Assembly (NCBI GenBank): GCA_016709965.1
Contig: JADJLT010000006.1
Span: 620,001-684,000 of the forward strand
DNA: 64,000 nt
Reading direction: 5' to 3'
Source of the DNA: Betaproteobacteria bacterium
GTDB lineage: Bacteria > Pseudomonadota > Gammaproteobacteria > Burkholderiales > Rhodocyclaceae
Below, piece by piece: positions 1-8,315 of this stretch. Positions within the stretch are counted from its first letter, which is position 1; each line of letters opens with the position of its first letter. Position numbers and translations under genes: made by a program. Below the pieces are notes generated by a model that had not been told where the DNA came from, did no database searches, and saw only the letters and a list, made by a program, of their open reading frames with translations.

Positions 1-34
1 CGGGAGCAGAAACGCTTGAGTTGCTCGAATTCAT
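1..34 (-). CDS. possible 5' end of a further leftward gene (cut by window)
   Basis: On the minus strand an ATG at 34 opens a frame that runs off the window edge and reads MNSSNSSVSAP. No clear ribosome-binding site is seen, and 35-75 shows nothing else recognisable. In related betaproteobacteria valS often follows holC, so this could be its start, but the eleven visible residues cannot show that. Confidence 0.2.
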   Translation of the reverse strand, partial: MNSSNSSVSAP

Positions 35-75
35 GACGTAATTGTGCGCGGGACTCTCGGCCGTAGGCGGGTCAA

Positions 76-450
76 CTAGCTGTTGGCGATCATTTCATGT
101 TCGGCCAGAAAATCCATAACTGTCGAATTGATGATCTGGGGTAGCGCGGCCTTGAGGCGTTCTTCAATCCGGGCAGCGAGTTCTTGAACCAATTGTTCAC
201 GCAGTGCGGGATGGATAGCTGGCGATGGTGCCTCGCATGGCTCGCTGACGTGTTCCTCAATATTGGTTTCGACTTGTTCTAAAGCCGCTGCCAGCTCAGG
301 TTCAGGTGCGACGGCGATATCTGTTAACAAGGGAATATCGTTGTCGTCGTCAATGCTGTCGGTCAATACCGGGACGTCGTCAAATTCGCTGCTGCTCTGG
401 CGCTTGCGATGCATCAGGGCATCGGCTCGGGCGATGATTGGGCTGGGCAC
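76..450 (-). CDS. small acidic hypothetical protein downstream of holC (DUF2486-like)
   Basis: 124 residues from a GTG start with AAGGA about 6 nt upstream; that ribosome-binding site overlaps the holC stop, so the gene is probably coupled to holC. The middle is rich in Asp/Glu and carries two similar motifs (VPVLTDSIDDD and IPLLTDIAV). The C-terminal 50 residues look helical and amphipathic. The short (I/V)PxLT motif and the position after holC recall the DUF2486 proteins of betaproteobacteria, but this is recognised from memory only. No signal peptide or membrane segment is seen and no function is assigned. Confidence 0.7.
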   Translation of the reverse strand: MPSPIIARADALMHRKRQSSSEFDDVPVLTDSIDDDNDIPLLTDIAVAPEPELAAALEQVETNIEEHVSEPCEAPSPAIHPALREQLVQELAARIEERLKAALPQIINSTVMDFLAEHEMIANS

Positions 451-459
451 GGTGTTTCC

Positions 460-882
460 TTAGCGGTCGCTGAGATCGAAGTAGCGGACTTCGTATCCTC
501 GATCCTTGTAGAACTTTACGCGGTCACGAGCAGAGGTGCGGTCGGCCTCGTCTTGTCCAACGACTTCAATCAGACTTTGAAAGCGTGAAAAGCCGGGCGG
601 GATTTTCTGGCTAAGGTTCATCAGACGCTCATCCTGCGCGATTGTATCCAGCTTGTCGGTAATCAGGATTGGCGTCTCGGTTGCCAGTGGGGAGTCGGCG
701 CGGCAGTGAGGAACGAAACTGAGGGCCGCATGTGTCCACAGCAGGCGGTCTATGCCGCTGGCGACAGCGTTGTCGACGGCGTAAACCAGCACGGGTTTCT
801 TTTTTGCATACGCACCGCTCAACAAGGCGCAGGCAGCGGCGATTTTGTCTGCCGCGCCGTGATAGAAAAAAACCTGCGTCAA
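460..882 (-). CDS. holC: DNA polymerase III chi subunit
   Basis: 140 residues beginning LTQVFFYHGAADK, typical of HolC, the clamp-loader accessory protein that links the loader to SSB. Homology begins at a TTG (880-882), not at the upstream in-frame ATG at 969, which lies inside pepA and adds 29 unrelated residues. The TTG overlaps the pepA stop as TTGA, with AGG about 8 nt upstream, indicating translational coupling. The order pepA-holC is conserved in many proteobacteria. The C-terminal RDRVKFYKDRGYEVRYFDLS fits the family. Confidence 0.92.
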   Translation of the reverse strand: MTQVFFYHGAADKIAAACALLSGAYAKKKPVLVYAVDNAVASGIDRLLWTHAALSFVPHCRADSPLATETPILITDKLDTIAQDERLMNLSQKIPPGFSRFQSLIEVVGQDEADRTSARDRVKFYKDRGYEVRYFDLSDR

Positions 883-2375
883 TTGAGCATGCCTGCGCGT
901 TGCAGCAGGTAATGGGTGAGTAGCGGAACCGGTCGGCCAGTGGCGCCCTTGTTGGCACCGGATTTCCACGCGGTGCCCGCGATATCGAGATGTGCCCAGT
1001 CAAATTTCTTGGTGAAACGGGACAGGAAGCAAGCAGCCGAGATGGCGCCACCCCAGCGACCGCCAATGTTGGCCATGTCGGCAAACGGGCTTTTCAGCAA
1101 TTCCTGGTAGTCATCCCAGAGTGGCATGTGCCATGCGCGATCGTAGGCATCATCGCCAGCATCGAGCAGTTCCCGAGCCAATGCATCCTTGTTGGCGAAC
1201 AGGCCGGTTGCTACATTGCCAAGAGCGACGACACAGGCCCCCGTTAGCGTGGCGACATCGATCACGGTGTCCGGCTCAAAGCGTTCGGCATAGGTTAGCG
1301 CATCGCAGAGGATCAAGCGGCCTTCGGCATCCGTATTGAGGATCTCAATAGTTTGGCCGGACATCGAAGTCACGATATCGCCGGGGCGGGTGGCGCTGCC
1401 GCCTGGCATGTTTTCAGTTGCCGGAACAATGATGGTGAGATTGATTGGCAAGGCCATGCGTGCAACGGCCTGCATGGTGCCAAGGACGCTGGCAGCACCA
1501 CACATGTCGTACTTCATTTCGTCCATTTCTGCGCCGGGCTTCAATGAAATGCCGCCGGTGTCAAAAGTGACACCCTTGCCCACCAGAACAATTGGCTTCT
1601 CGGTGGCTTTGCTGCCTTTGTAACTCAGAATGATCAATTTCGGGGGTTGATGAGAGCCTTGAGCCACGGCAAGCAGCGAGTGCATGCCCAGTTTTTCCAT
1701 GTCCGCGCGATCCAGTATTTCGCATTCGAGACTGAATTCCTGAGCCATTGCCTGCGCCTGTTCCGCCAGATAGGTTGGATGACAGATGTTGGGTGGAAGG
1801 TTGCCAAGTGTCTTGGTCATGGCAACACCTTCTGCGATGGCGAGACCCTGACTCAAAGCCTCCTCAGCTACGGCCAGCTCGTTGCGTCGTTCAACACTGA
1901 AAGTCAGCTTGCGTAACGGGCGCCGGACCTCTTCTTTCTTGCTTTTGAATTGGTCGAATTTATAGGTTGAATCCAATGCAAGCAGTGTGGCCTGACGAAC
2001 TCTCCAGCCGACATTGCGCTTCTTAACAGGGAGTTCGGTCAGGAATATTGACGCCTCGAAAGCGCCGGTCTCATTGAGCACTTTCACAGTCGTGCTGATA
2101 GCGCTGCCAAATTCCTTCTCACGGAATTCTTTTTCCTTGCCCAATCCAACCAGCAGAATGCGGTCACACAGGGTTCCGGGAACATTTTGCAGTAACAATG
2201 TGCTGGCGGATTTACCTTCCATGTCGCCGCGTCGAATAATGTCGGAAATATAGCCACCTGAGGCCTTGTCGAGCAACTCTGCCGGCAGCGTCAGTTTCCT
2301 CGATTCAAAAATCCCGACGACGACACACGCGCTACGCTGTTTCTCCGGGCTGCCACTTTTTATGCTAAATTCCAC
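879..2375 (-). CDS. pepA: leucyl (cytosol) aminopeptidase, M17 family
   Basis: 498 residues, close to E. coli PepA in length and alignable from the first residue (MEFSIKSGSPEKQRSA). The start is GTG with AGGAG about 7 nt upstream. Two-metal catalytic motifs are intact: VGKGVTFDTGGISLKP, MKYDMCGAA and the M17 signature NTDAEGRL. It removes N-terminal residues from peptides in the cytoplasm; E. coli PepA also binds DNA, which cannot be judged here. It leads a leftward operon with holC and is divergent from lptF across 71 bp (2376-2446), which must hold both promoters. Confidence 0.97.
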   Translation of the reverse strand: MEFSIKSGSPEKQRSACVVVGIFESRKLTLPAELLDKASGGYISDIIRRGDMEGKSASTLLLQNVPGTLCDRILLVGLGKEKEFREKEFGSAISTTVKVLNETGAFEASIFLTELPVKKRNVGWRVRQATLLALDSTYKFDQFKSKKEEVRRPLRKLTFSVERRNELAVAEEALSQGLAIAEGVAMTKTLGNLPPNICHPTYLAEQAQAMAQEFSLECEILDRADMEKLGMHSLLAVAQGSHQPPKLIILSYKGSKATEKPIVLVGKGVTFDTGGISLKPGAEMDEMKYDMCGAASVLGTMQAVARMALPINLTIIVPATENMPGGSATRPGDIVTSMSGQTIEILNTDAEGRLILCDALTYAERFEPDTVIDVATLTGACVVALGNVATGLFANKDALARELLDAGDDAYDRAWHMPLWDDYQELLKSPFADMANIGGRWGGAISAACFLSRFTKKFDWAHLDIAGTAWKSGANKGATGRPVPLLTHYLLQRAGMLN

Positions 2376-2446
2376 AAGCTGCTCCTGGTCAAGGAAATAT
2401 CAGTTTCCGAGGGATTATCCTCGCATTTTTTCGGTTTCGTCAAAGC

Positions 2447-3532
2447 ATGATATTCGAACGCGCCGCACGGCGCGAGTTTGCTCAGGCAGCCGCCGGCATC
2501 AGTGTTGCTCTGCTGGCTATCCTGGCTTCCATCCTGTTAATTCGCCTCCTAAAAGAGGCCGTCGGCGGGCGCATCGTTCCCGAGGCGGTTGCCTCGCTGC
2601 TCGGTTTTGCCTTGTTGAATCTGATGCCCCTCGTGCTGAGTCTGATGCTTTTTGTGTCGATTCTGCTGAGTTTGTCGCGGGCTTTCAGGGATTCGGAGAT
2701 GGTTGTCTGGTTCTCCTGTGGATTGCCGCTCACCGCCTGGATACGACCGGTTCTTGCTTTTGCGCTGCCATTTGTACTGGTTATTGCGGCGCTCGCAGGC
2801 TTTCTTTCGCCCTGGGCTAATTTGAACACGGCGCAGTATCGGCAGGTATTGTCGGCACGTAGTGATGCTTCGCAGATATCTCCAGGGGTTTTTCAGGAAA
2901 CAAAAGCTGGAAAGCGGGTATTTTTCGTTGAGGCACTGGCCGATGGCGAAACGGCCCTTGGTAACATTTTTGTCGCCAGCTTTCAAAATGGCAAGTTGGG
3001 TGTCGTCGTATCTGATCGGGGATACCAGGAGTTTGCCGAAAATGGCGATCGTTTCGTGGTTCTGGAAAACGGACGCCGTTATGAAGTTGAGCCTGGGTCA
3101 CCTGAGTTCCGCGTGATGGAATTTGAACGATACAAGGTTCGTACTGAAGATGGCGAAACCAGGCCCACCGAGCGCTTGCCCAATCGAATGTCTACGATTG
3201 ACCTCCTGCAAGAAGATAGCAATAAGGCGCGGGGTGAGCTTCTCTGGCGGATTGGCATTCCGGTGTCGGCGTTGATTCTGGCCTTGCTGGCCATCCCGCT
3301 TTCCTATGTCAATCCGCGTGCTGGTCGTTCAGCCAATATGTTGATCGCGGTTTTGATTTATGCCATCTACAGCAATCTATTGTGGGTTGCCCAAGCATGG
3401 GTTGCGCAAGGGAAGCTATCATTCTGGATCGGTGTATGGGCGATACACGCCATGATGCTGGTGCCGCTGGTGCTCCTGTTTTATCGACGCATCGCGATCA
3501 AAATGCCTTGGCAGAGGAGGTCCGGTGTTTAG
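2447..3532 (+). CDS. lptF: LPS export ABC transporter permease LptF
   Basis: 361 residues of the YjgP/YjgQ permease family. N-terminal membrane segments (about 15-35, 60-80, 100-120) are followed by a periplasmic beta-jellyroll stretch (about 130-260) and three C-terminal membrane segments. With LptG and the ATPase LptB it extracts lipopolysaccharide from the inner membrane and passes it to LptC. It overlaps lptG by 8 bp. Start ATG at 2447; the Shine-Dalgarno is weak. Confidence 0.95.
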   Translation: MIFERAARREFAQAAAGISVALLAILASILLIRLLKEAVGGRIVPEAVASLLGFALLNLMPLVLSLMLFVSILLSLSRAFRDSEMVVWFSCGLPLTAWIRPVLAFALPFVLVIAALAGFLSPWANLNTAQYRQVLSARSDASQISPGVFQETKAGKRVFFVEALADGETALGNIFVASFQNGKLGVVVSDRGYQEFAENGDRFVVLENGRRYEVEPGSPEFRVMEFERYKVRTEDGETRPTERLPNRMSTIDLLQEDSNKARGELLWRIGIPVSALILALLAIPLSYVNPRAGRSANMLIAVLIYAIYSNLLWVAQAWVAQGKLSFWIGVWAIHAMMLVPLVLLFYRRIAIKMPWQRRSGV

Positions 3533-4610
3533 GTCTAGTATCTATCAGCGTTACCTGATGCGAGAGGTTCTCGCCGCAGTCTTGCTCGTGTTATTGGCTT
3601 TTTTGGTCTTGTTCAGTTTCTTCAACTTTGTTGATGAGCTGCGTAATGTTGGCCGGGCCGATTACACGGCAGGTCGTGCCGCCCTCTTCGTGGCGCTTGG
3701 TTTGCCCGGCTTGGTATATGAACTGATTCCGATCGCGGCATTGATCGGTTCGCTGTATGCGTTGTCTACGTTGGCCAGGCACTCGGAGATTACAGTCTTG
3801 CGCGCGTCGGGCCTGGCGACGCTGGAGTTATTGCTGACATTGTTTCGGGCGGCAGTGGTGCTGGCAGTGCTTACTTTTTTGATTGGTGAGTTAGTTGTGC
3901 CATTCAGCGAGCGCCTTGCCCAGGAAATCAAGGCAAAGGCGCTTAGCAAGGTTGTGGCGCGAAGCGGTTTGGATAGTGGCTTGTGGATCAAGGATGGACG
4001 TAGCTTTATCAATATTCGTAAAGCCAACCCGGATTCAACGCTGGAAGGCGTAAGAATCTATCGGTTTTCACCAACATACGCGTTGGAATCGGTCACTGAT
4101 GCTAAAGAAGCGAGTTTTCAGCCGCCGGATGTTTGGACTTTGAAAGATGTGGTGAGAACGGTGCTGGATGGGGATGTTTCGCGTGTTGAGTCTAGCCAAA
4201 CTAGTGAGTGGCATTCTGCGGTCAACCCGGATTTATTGTCGATTTTAATGGTTTCGCCTGAGCGAATGTCGCTCTATGGCTTGTTCAATTACACCCAGCA
4301 TCTTGTGGACAATAAACAGAAGGCAGAGCGTTATCAGATTGCGCTCTGGAAAAAATTAATCTATCCACTGACGGCGTTGGTCATGGTCGCCCTGGCCTTA
4401 CCTTTCGGGTATTCACATGATCGGGTCGGCGGTGTCAGTCTCAAGATTTTTGCCGGCGTCATGCTGGGCATCCTCTTCTACGCGCTGAACGGGCTTTTCT
4501 CTAATCTCGGTGTAATTAATTCTTGGCCCCCATTTGCCAGTGCGACTGCACCAGCTGCCTTGTTTTTAATTACTGCGATGGGGATGTTGTGGTGGGTCGA
4601 GCGTCGCTAA
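3525..4610 (+). CDS. lptG: LPS export ABC transporter permease LptG
   Basis: 361 residues, paralogous to LptF, opening SSIYQRYLMREVLAAVLLVL, the usual first membrane helix. Three N-terminal and three C-terminal membrane segments flank the periplasmic domain. It starts at GTG (3525) inside the end of lptF, preceded by GAGGAGG at 3514-3520, so the pair is translationally coupled. The TAA stop (4608-4610) directly abuts the stop of the convergent RDD gene, with no spacer. Confidence 0.95.
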   Translation: MFRSSIYQRYLMREVLAAVLLVLLAFLVLFSFFNFVDELRNVGRADYTAGRAALFVALGLPGLVYELIPIAALIGSLYALSTLARHSEITVLRASGLATLELLLTLFRAAVVLAVLTFLIGELVVPFSERLAQEIKAKALSKVVARSGLDSGLWIKDGRSFINIRKANPDSTLEGVRIYRFSPTYALESVTDAKEASFQPPDVWTLKDVVRTVLDGDVSRVESSQTSEWHSAVNPDLLSILMVSPERMSLYGLFNYTQHLVDNKQKAERYQIALWKKLIYPLTALVMVALALPFGYSHDRVGGVSLKIFAGVMLGILFYALNGLFSNLGVINSWPPFASATAPAALFLITAMGMLWWVERR

Positions 4611-4627
4611 TCACGTAACGGTGATTA
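4608..4627. terminator. small hairpin spanning the abutting stop codons of lptG and the RDD gene
   Basis: A perfect 7-bp inverted repeat (TAATCAC, 6-nt loop, GTGATTA) contains both stop codons. It is AT-rich and the T-run after it is short, so it is at best a weak bidirectional terminator; transcription may run on into the opposite gene. Confidence 0.3.
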
Positions 4628-5027
4628 TTTGTGTTCCCGCTATTCTGTCGTGCAGAAACTGCTTGTCTTTGTCTAAAAGTGCCCAAAATACACCCGCGCC
4701 AAGCAACAGAATGCTTGGCCACGCGGCCAAGTAACGTAAAAGTGCCTGAGTTGGCCGCAGTGGCGATCCATCAGCGTTAACTACCTGAAGTTTCCATGTT
4801 TTCATGGGTAGCGTCTGGCCGCCGTTCAGCCAGCACCATAAAAAATAAATCATCAGTAAAAGTAGTACGTGTAGCCATAGTATTCGCGGGGTCAGAGAGT
4901 GGCCAAATCCTGAGAGGACGATTTGCGGTAGCAAAAACCCGATCAGCAGAATCGAAAACACCACAAGCCCCTCATAAAGCATGCAGATCAAGCGGCGCCC
5001 GATACCTGGTAAAAGTATGTTTGGCAT
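4611..5027 (-). CDS. RDD family membrane protein
   Basis: 138 residues with the RDD pattern: an early Arg-Arg (GRRLICMLYEGLVVFS), two long hydrophobic segments in the first half, the motif GQTLPMKTWKLQVV, and a C-terminal segment ending DKDKQFLHDRIAGTQ (Asp-Arg of the family). Its ATG overlaps the stop of the DUF3106 gene (TGATG), so it is the last gene of the sigma-factor operon. RDD proteins are poorly characterised; some are ion transporters. Its role in this operon is unknown. Confidence 0.85.
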   Translation of the reverse strand: MPNILLPGIGRRLICMLYEGLVVFSILLIGFLLPQIVLSGFGHSLTPRILWLHVLLLLMIYFLWCWLNGGQTLPMKTWKLQVVNADGSPLRPTQALLRYLAAWPSILLLGAGVFWALLDKDKQFLHDRIAGTQIITVT

Positions 5028-5566
5028 CAGTGTTTGACCGCGTCTATTGGTTTCACGTTGGTAGCGGTCTCTGCAGTGGGTACGTTACCCAGAATGTTCG
5101 GGGACTCATTTGCAGAGGAGAGCAGCCGGGATGATTTTCCGCTTTCGCGAACGCGTTGTTGCTGTTCCATTGGAAGGTTTGAGTAGGCCTCCCATTTTTG
5201 TTTTACGACCTGTTTTTGCTCAGGTGGTAGTTGGCTGAAGTCCTTGTAAGCGCTGCGCACCTTGGCGCGCTGCCCTGGTGTTAGGTCAGCCCATTCCCTC
5301 ATCCGGTCCTGCATGCGTTGCTGTTCATCCTGCTTCATGGCGGGGTAGTGCTCGGCAATGCCCAACCACTTTTTCCGGCGAATGTTGTCCATCTTCTCCC
5401 AGTCATTGGCAAGCGGGGCAAGGATGTCCTTTTGTTGAGGATTCAATTGATTCCATCCAGGTTGTGGTGGCGTGCCAATAATCGCTGTCGTTGATGGTTC
5501 AGCGGCAACGACAGAAGTCAGCAAGAGACAGAGGATTAATCCTCCGACGAGTCGTCTTTTAACCAT
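5027..5566 (-). CDS. DUF3106 exported protein with LTPxQ-like repeats
   Basis: 179 residues. A signal peptide (about 1-22: positive start, hydrophobic core, VVAAEP) predicts periplasmic location. The mature part is helical with repeated L(T/P)PxQ units (LNPQQKDIL, LTPGQRAKV, LPPEQKQVV, LPMEQQQRV), resembling periplasmic LTxxQ sensors such as Spy/CnrX. The gene overlaps DUF3619 by 31 bp and is followed directly by the RDD gene. I infer a periplasmic sensor or chaperone for the sigma-factor system; this is not demonstrated by sequence alone. Confidence 0.8.
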   Translation of the reverse strand: MVKRRLVGGLILCLLLTSVVAAEPSTTAIIGTPPQPGWNQLNPQQKDILAPLANDWEKMDNIRRKKWLGIAEHYPAMKQDEQQRMQDRMREWADLTPGQRAKVRSAYKDFSQLPPEQKQVVKQKWEAYSNLPMEQQQRVRESGKSSRLLSSANESPNILGNVPTAETATNVKPIDAVKH

Positions 5567-5919
5567 TCGAAGAAGTCGTTGTCCAAAAATGCGTCGGGAG
5601 GGAGATCGTCAGCAAGCAGGGCAGAGTCGACCTCTTCCAGTTCTGTCACGTACTGGGCGCTATGCCAGTACAGGGAAATCCACATGCCGAGCAAGAGGGC
5701 CAAGACCGCAAGAAGCTGTTTGATATAGGGGGCCACGGGGGCGGACCAGATTGTTGGAGCATTTTCGCCGGCAAGCGCTATTTGCGGCGCAAGCTGTTTT
5801 TGCCGGGTCAGGGCCAAGTGTCGGGCGGCTTCAAGGCGCCGTGCTGCGGCAGGCGGAATATCCGCTAATCCGTGATTCAGCGCTTGCCGAATTCGATATG
5901 CTTGGCGTTCTTCGGTCAT
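5536..5919 (-). CDS. DUF3619 single-span membrane protein, candidate anti-sigma factor
   Basis: 127 residues: a basic, helical N-terminal region (1-60, with RIRQALNHGLADIPPAAARRLEAAR), one membrane span (about 66-86), and a very acidic C-terminal tail (EFLDD-type, ending KDDSSED). Its ATG overlaps the sigma-factor stop (ATGA). A cytoplasmic N-terminal helix bundle plus one span, directly after an ECF-type sigma gene, is the layout of a membrane anti-sigma factor. That role is inferred from context; no known anti-sigma domain is recognised. Confidence 0.8.
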   Translation of the reverse strand: MTEERQAYRIRQALNHGLADIPPAAARRLEAARHLALTRQKQLAPQIALAGENAPTIWSAPVAPYIKQLLAVLALLLGMWISLYWHSAQYVTELEEVDSALLADDLPPDAFLDNDFFEWLKDDSSED

Positions 5920-6479
5920 AGTTTGATACCTCTAGCCGACAGGGCGGTTGCTAGCGCATGGGTTGCGCGCGAGCAATGGGTTTTAACGCTGCCTTCCGAG
6001 CACCCCATCGCAGCCGCGGTCTCGGCTACGTCCATGTCTTCCCAGTAACGCATGAGAAAGGCTTCTCGTTGACGTGCGGGTAGTTTTTTGATTTCTTCAT
6101 CAATCAGATTCAAGGTTTGGGCTTGCTGCAATTTGCTTTCCGGTGTCCGAGGCCCGGCGTCATCTTCGTCGGCAGCAAGGGTTTCCAACGGATCGTAGTC
6201 ATCCTCGTCATCCGGCGTGAAGGCAGACAACAATGTTGTCCACATCGAGCGCACCTTGCTTCGCCGGTAGTAGTCACGAATGGTGTTCTGGAGAATGCGC
6301 TGGAAGAGCATCGGGTACTCTTCATCCGGACGGTCGCCATATTTTTCGGCCAGCTTGAGCATGGAGTCCTGAACAATATCCAGTGCAGCCTCTTCGTCGC
6401 GAACCGCGAAAATGGCTTGTTTAAAGGCTCTGCGCTCGACGGATTCGAGAAAGCTGGAAAGTTGTTGGGGGGATGACAG
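5916..6479 (-). CDS. ECF-like RNA polymerase sigma factor (apparent CTG start)
   Basis: 187 residues if begun at CTG (6477-6479). Region 2 (SVERRAFKQAIFAVRDEEAALDIVQD and MLFQRILQNTIRDYYRR) and region 4 (LPARQREAFLMRYWEDMDVAETA, GCSEGSVKTHCSRATHAL) are intact. The first in-frame ATG (6362) would delete most of region 2.1. The CTG is preceded at 6 nt by GGAAGAG and lies about 20 nt after the start expected from a TATAAT box at 6507-6512. An ATG at 6508 is in another frame. It heads the DUF3619-DUF3106-RDD operon and is divergent from ilvB. Confidence 0.85.
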   Translation of the reverse strand: MSSPQQLSSFLESVERRAFKQAIFAVRDEEAALDIVQDSMLKLAEKYGDRPDEEYPMLFQRILQNTIRDYYRRSKVRSMWTTLLSAFTPDDEDDYDPLETLAADEDDAGPRTPESKLQQAQTLNLIDEEIKKLPARQREAFLMRYWEDMDVAETAAAMGCSEGSVKTHCSRATHALATALSARGIKL

Positions 6480-6506
6480 GGTTGTCTCTTCCGAAAATTC
6501 TTGAGC

Positions 6507-6512
6507 ATTATA
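6507..6512 (-). promoter_or_regulatory. -10 box of the sigma-factor operon
   Basis: Minus-strand TATAAT, perfect consensus. The expected transcription start near 6500 puts the GGAAGAG ribosome-binding site and CTG start just inside the transcript. No convincing -35 box is seen 16-18 nt upstream. Confidence 0.4.
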
Positions 6513-6530
6513 GTGAAATGCGGGGAAACC

Positions 6531-6559
6531 TTGACCGAAAATGGTCGGTCGATTAAGGT
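6531..6559 (+). promoter_or_regulatory. candidate ilvB promoter within a dyad
   Basis: TTGACC, 17-nt spacer, TAAGGT, lying inside an inverted repeat (AACCTT at 6527-6532 with AAGGTT at 6555-6560; GACC/GGTC inside). The dyad could be an operator shared by ilvB and the sigma-factor gene. No leader peptide rich in branched-chain codons is visible in the roughly 30-nt leader. Confidence 0.4.
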
Positions 6560-6596
6560 TACGCCCTTTTAAGCAATAGCTTTTTTAGGCTCAAGA

Positions 6597-8297
6597 ATGA
6601 TGATTAGCGGTGCAGAAATTGTAATCAGGTGCCTGCAAGAAGAAAAGGTCGATTGTGTCTTCGGTTACCCAGGTGGGTCCGTGCTACACATTTATGATGC
6701 TCTTTTTAAGCAGGATCAAGTTAAGCATATCTTGGTGCGTCACGAACAGGCTGCTGTTCATGCCGCAGATGCTTACTCGCGATCATCGCAGAAGGTCGGT
6801 GTAGCCTTGGTGACATCAGGTCCTGGTGTTACCAATACCGTGACGGGTATCGCCACAGCCTACATGGATTCCATTCCGATGGTCGTCCTTACGGGGCAGG
6901 TGCCATCTTTCTACATTGGTCAGGATGCCTTTCAGGAATGCGACACGGTCGGTATCACCCGACCCTGCGTGAAGCATAATTTCTTGGTCAAGGACGTCAA
7001 GGATCTGGCGGTTACGATCAAGAAGGCGTTTCACATCGCCTCGACTGGTCGTCCCGGTCCTGTCGTGGTCGATATTCCCAAGGATATTACGGCCCAGATG
7101 TGCGAGTTCGAGTATCCGAAGTCGATCCATATGCGTTCTTACAACCCGGTAGTCAAAGGGCATCTCGGGCAGATCAAGAAGGCGGTTCAGATACTACAGG
7201 AAGCCAAGCGTCCGATTATCTATACCGGCGGTGGCGTTATTCTGTCAGATGCGGCTCAGAAACTGACGGAGTTGGCACATAAACTCAATTTCCCGGTAAC
7301 CAACACGCTGATGGGTTTGGGCGGCTATCCTGCGACTGACAAGCAATTTGTTGGCATGCTCGGTATGCATGGCACCTTCGAAGCAAATAATGCGATGCAT
7401 TATTCAGACGTGATTCTTGCCATTGGGGCGCGTTTCGATGATCGCGTGATTGGCAATCCGGAGCATTTCGGTGAAGAAAAGCGCCGGGTGATTCATATCG
7501 ATATCGACCCATCCTCAATCTCCAAGCGGGTCAAGGTCGATGTGCCTATCGTCGGTAATGTGAACGATGTGCTCGATGAGATCCTGAAGTTGATAGAAGG
7601 TGGCTTCAATGCTGATCCGGACGTCGCCAACTGGTGGAAACAGATTGATGAGTGGCGCAGCCGGGATTCACTGCGCTACAAACAATCCGAGCACATCATG
7701 CCGCAGTTTGTCATCGAGAAGCTCTACGAGATTACTGGCGGCAACGCGTTTGTGACTTCCGATGTTGGTCAGCACCAGATGTTTGCAGCCCAGTATTACA
7801 AATTTGACAAACCCCGTCGCTGGATTAATTCCGGTGGCTTGGGCACGATGGGGGTAGGACTGCCTTACGGCATGGGCGTCCTGATGGCCAATCCGGATGC
7901 GCAGGTGGCCTGCGTAACTGGCGAAGGCTCGATCCAGATGTGTATTCAGGAGCTGTCAACCTGCAAGCAATACGGCTTCCCGATCAAGATCATTAACTTG
8001 AACAATGGAATGCTGGGTATGGTTCGGCAGTGGCAGGAGATGTTCTATTCCAAGCGTTATTCGCAGTCTTATGTGACGTCCTTGCCAGATTTCGTGAAAC
8101 TTGCAGAATCTTATGGTCACGTCGGTATCAAAGTTGAGAAGCCGGAAGATGTCGAGCCAGCTTTGCGCAAGGCCTTCATTGAGCACAAGAATGATTTGGT
8201 GTTCCTGGACTTCATCATTGATCCAGTGGCGAATGTCTTCCCGATGGTTGCTGCCGGAAAAGGCTTGACGGAAATGATTCTCGCTGAAGACCTGTAA
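6597..8297 (+). CDS. ilvB: acetolactate synthase large subunit
   Basis: 566 residues, a thiamine-diphosphate enzyme. The N-terminal motif GYPGGSVLHIYDAL with catalytic Glu in RHEQAAVHAADAY, FAD-domain VGMLGMHGTFEAN, and the C-terminal TPP motif GEGSIQMCIQELSTC...NNGMLGMVRQWQ are all present. It condenses two pyruvates (or pyruvate and 2-oxobutyrate) for valine, leucine and isoleucine synthesis. Two adjacent ATGs (6597, 6600) are possible starts; AGG lies at 6587-6589. First gene of ilvB-ilvH-ilvC. Confidence 0.97.
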   Translation: MMISGAEIVIRCLQEEKVDCVFGYPGGSVLHIYDALFKQDQVKHILVRHEQAAVHAADAYSRSSQKVGVALVTSGPGVTNTVTGIATAYMDSIPMVVLTGQVPSFYIGQDAFQECDTVGITRPCVKHNFLVKDVKDLAVTIKKAFHIASTGRPGPVVVDIPKDITAQMCEFEYPKSIHMRSYNPVVKGHLGQIKKAVQILQEAKRPIIYTGGGVILSDAAQKLTELAHKLNFPVTNTLMGLGGYPATDKQFVGMLGMHGTFEANNAMHYSDVILAIGARFDDRVIGNPEHFGEEKRRVIHIDIDPSSISKRVKVDVPIVGNVNDVLDEILKLIEGGFNADPDVANWWKQIDEWRSRDSLRYKQSEHIMPQFVIEKLYEITGGNAFVTSDVGQHQMFAAQYYKFDKPRRWINSGGLGTMGVGLPYGMGVLMANPDAQVACVTGEGSIQMCIQELSTCKQYGFPIKIINLNNGMLGMVRQWQEMFYSKRYSQSYVTSLPDFVKLAESYGHVGIKVEKPEDVEPALRKAFIEHKNDLVFLDFIIDPVANVFPMVAAGKGLTEMILAEDL

Positions 8298-8315
8298 GTG
8301 ATGAAAGAAAAAACA

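Noticed and set aside
6110..6508. ATG at 6508 as start of the sigma-factor gene
   Set aside because: It reads a different frame from the sigma domains and lies upstream of the transcription start expected from the TATAAT at 6507-6512. Kept only as an alternative if the C6 run is a sequencing error.
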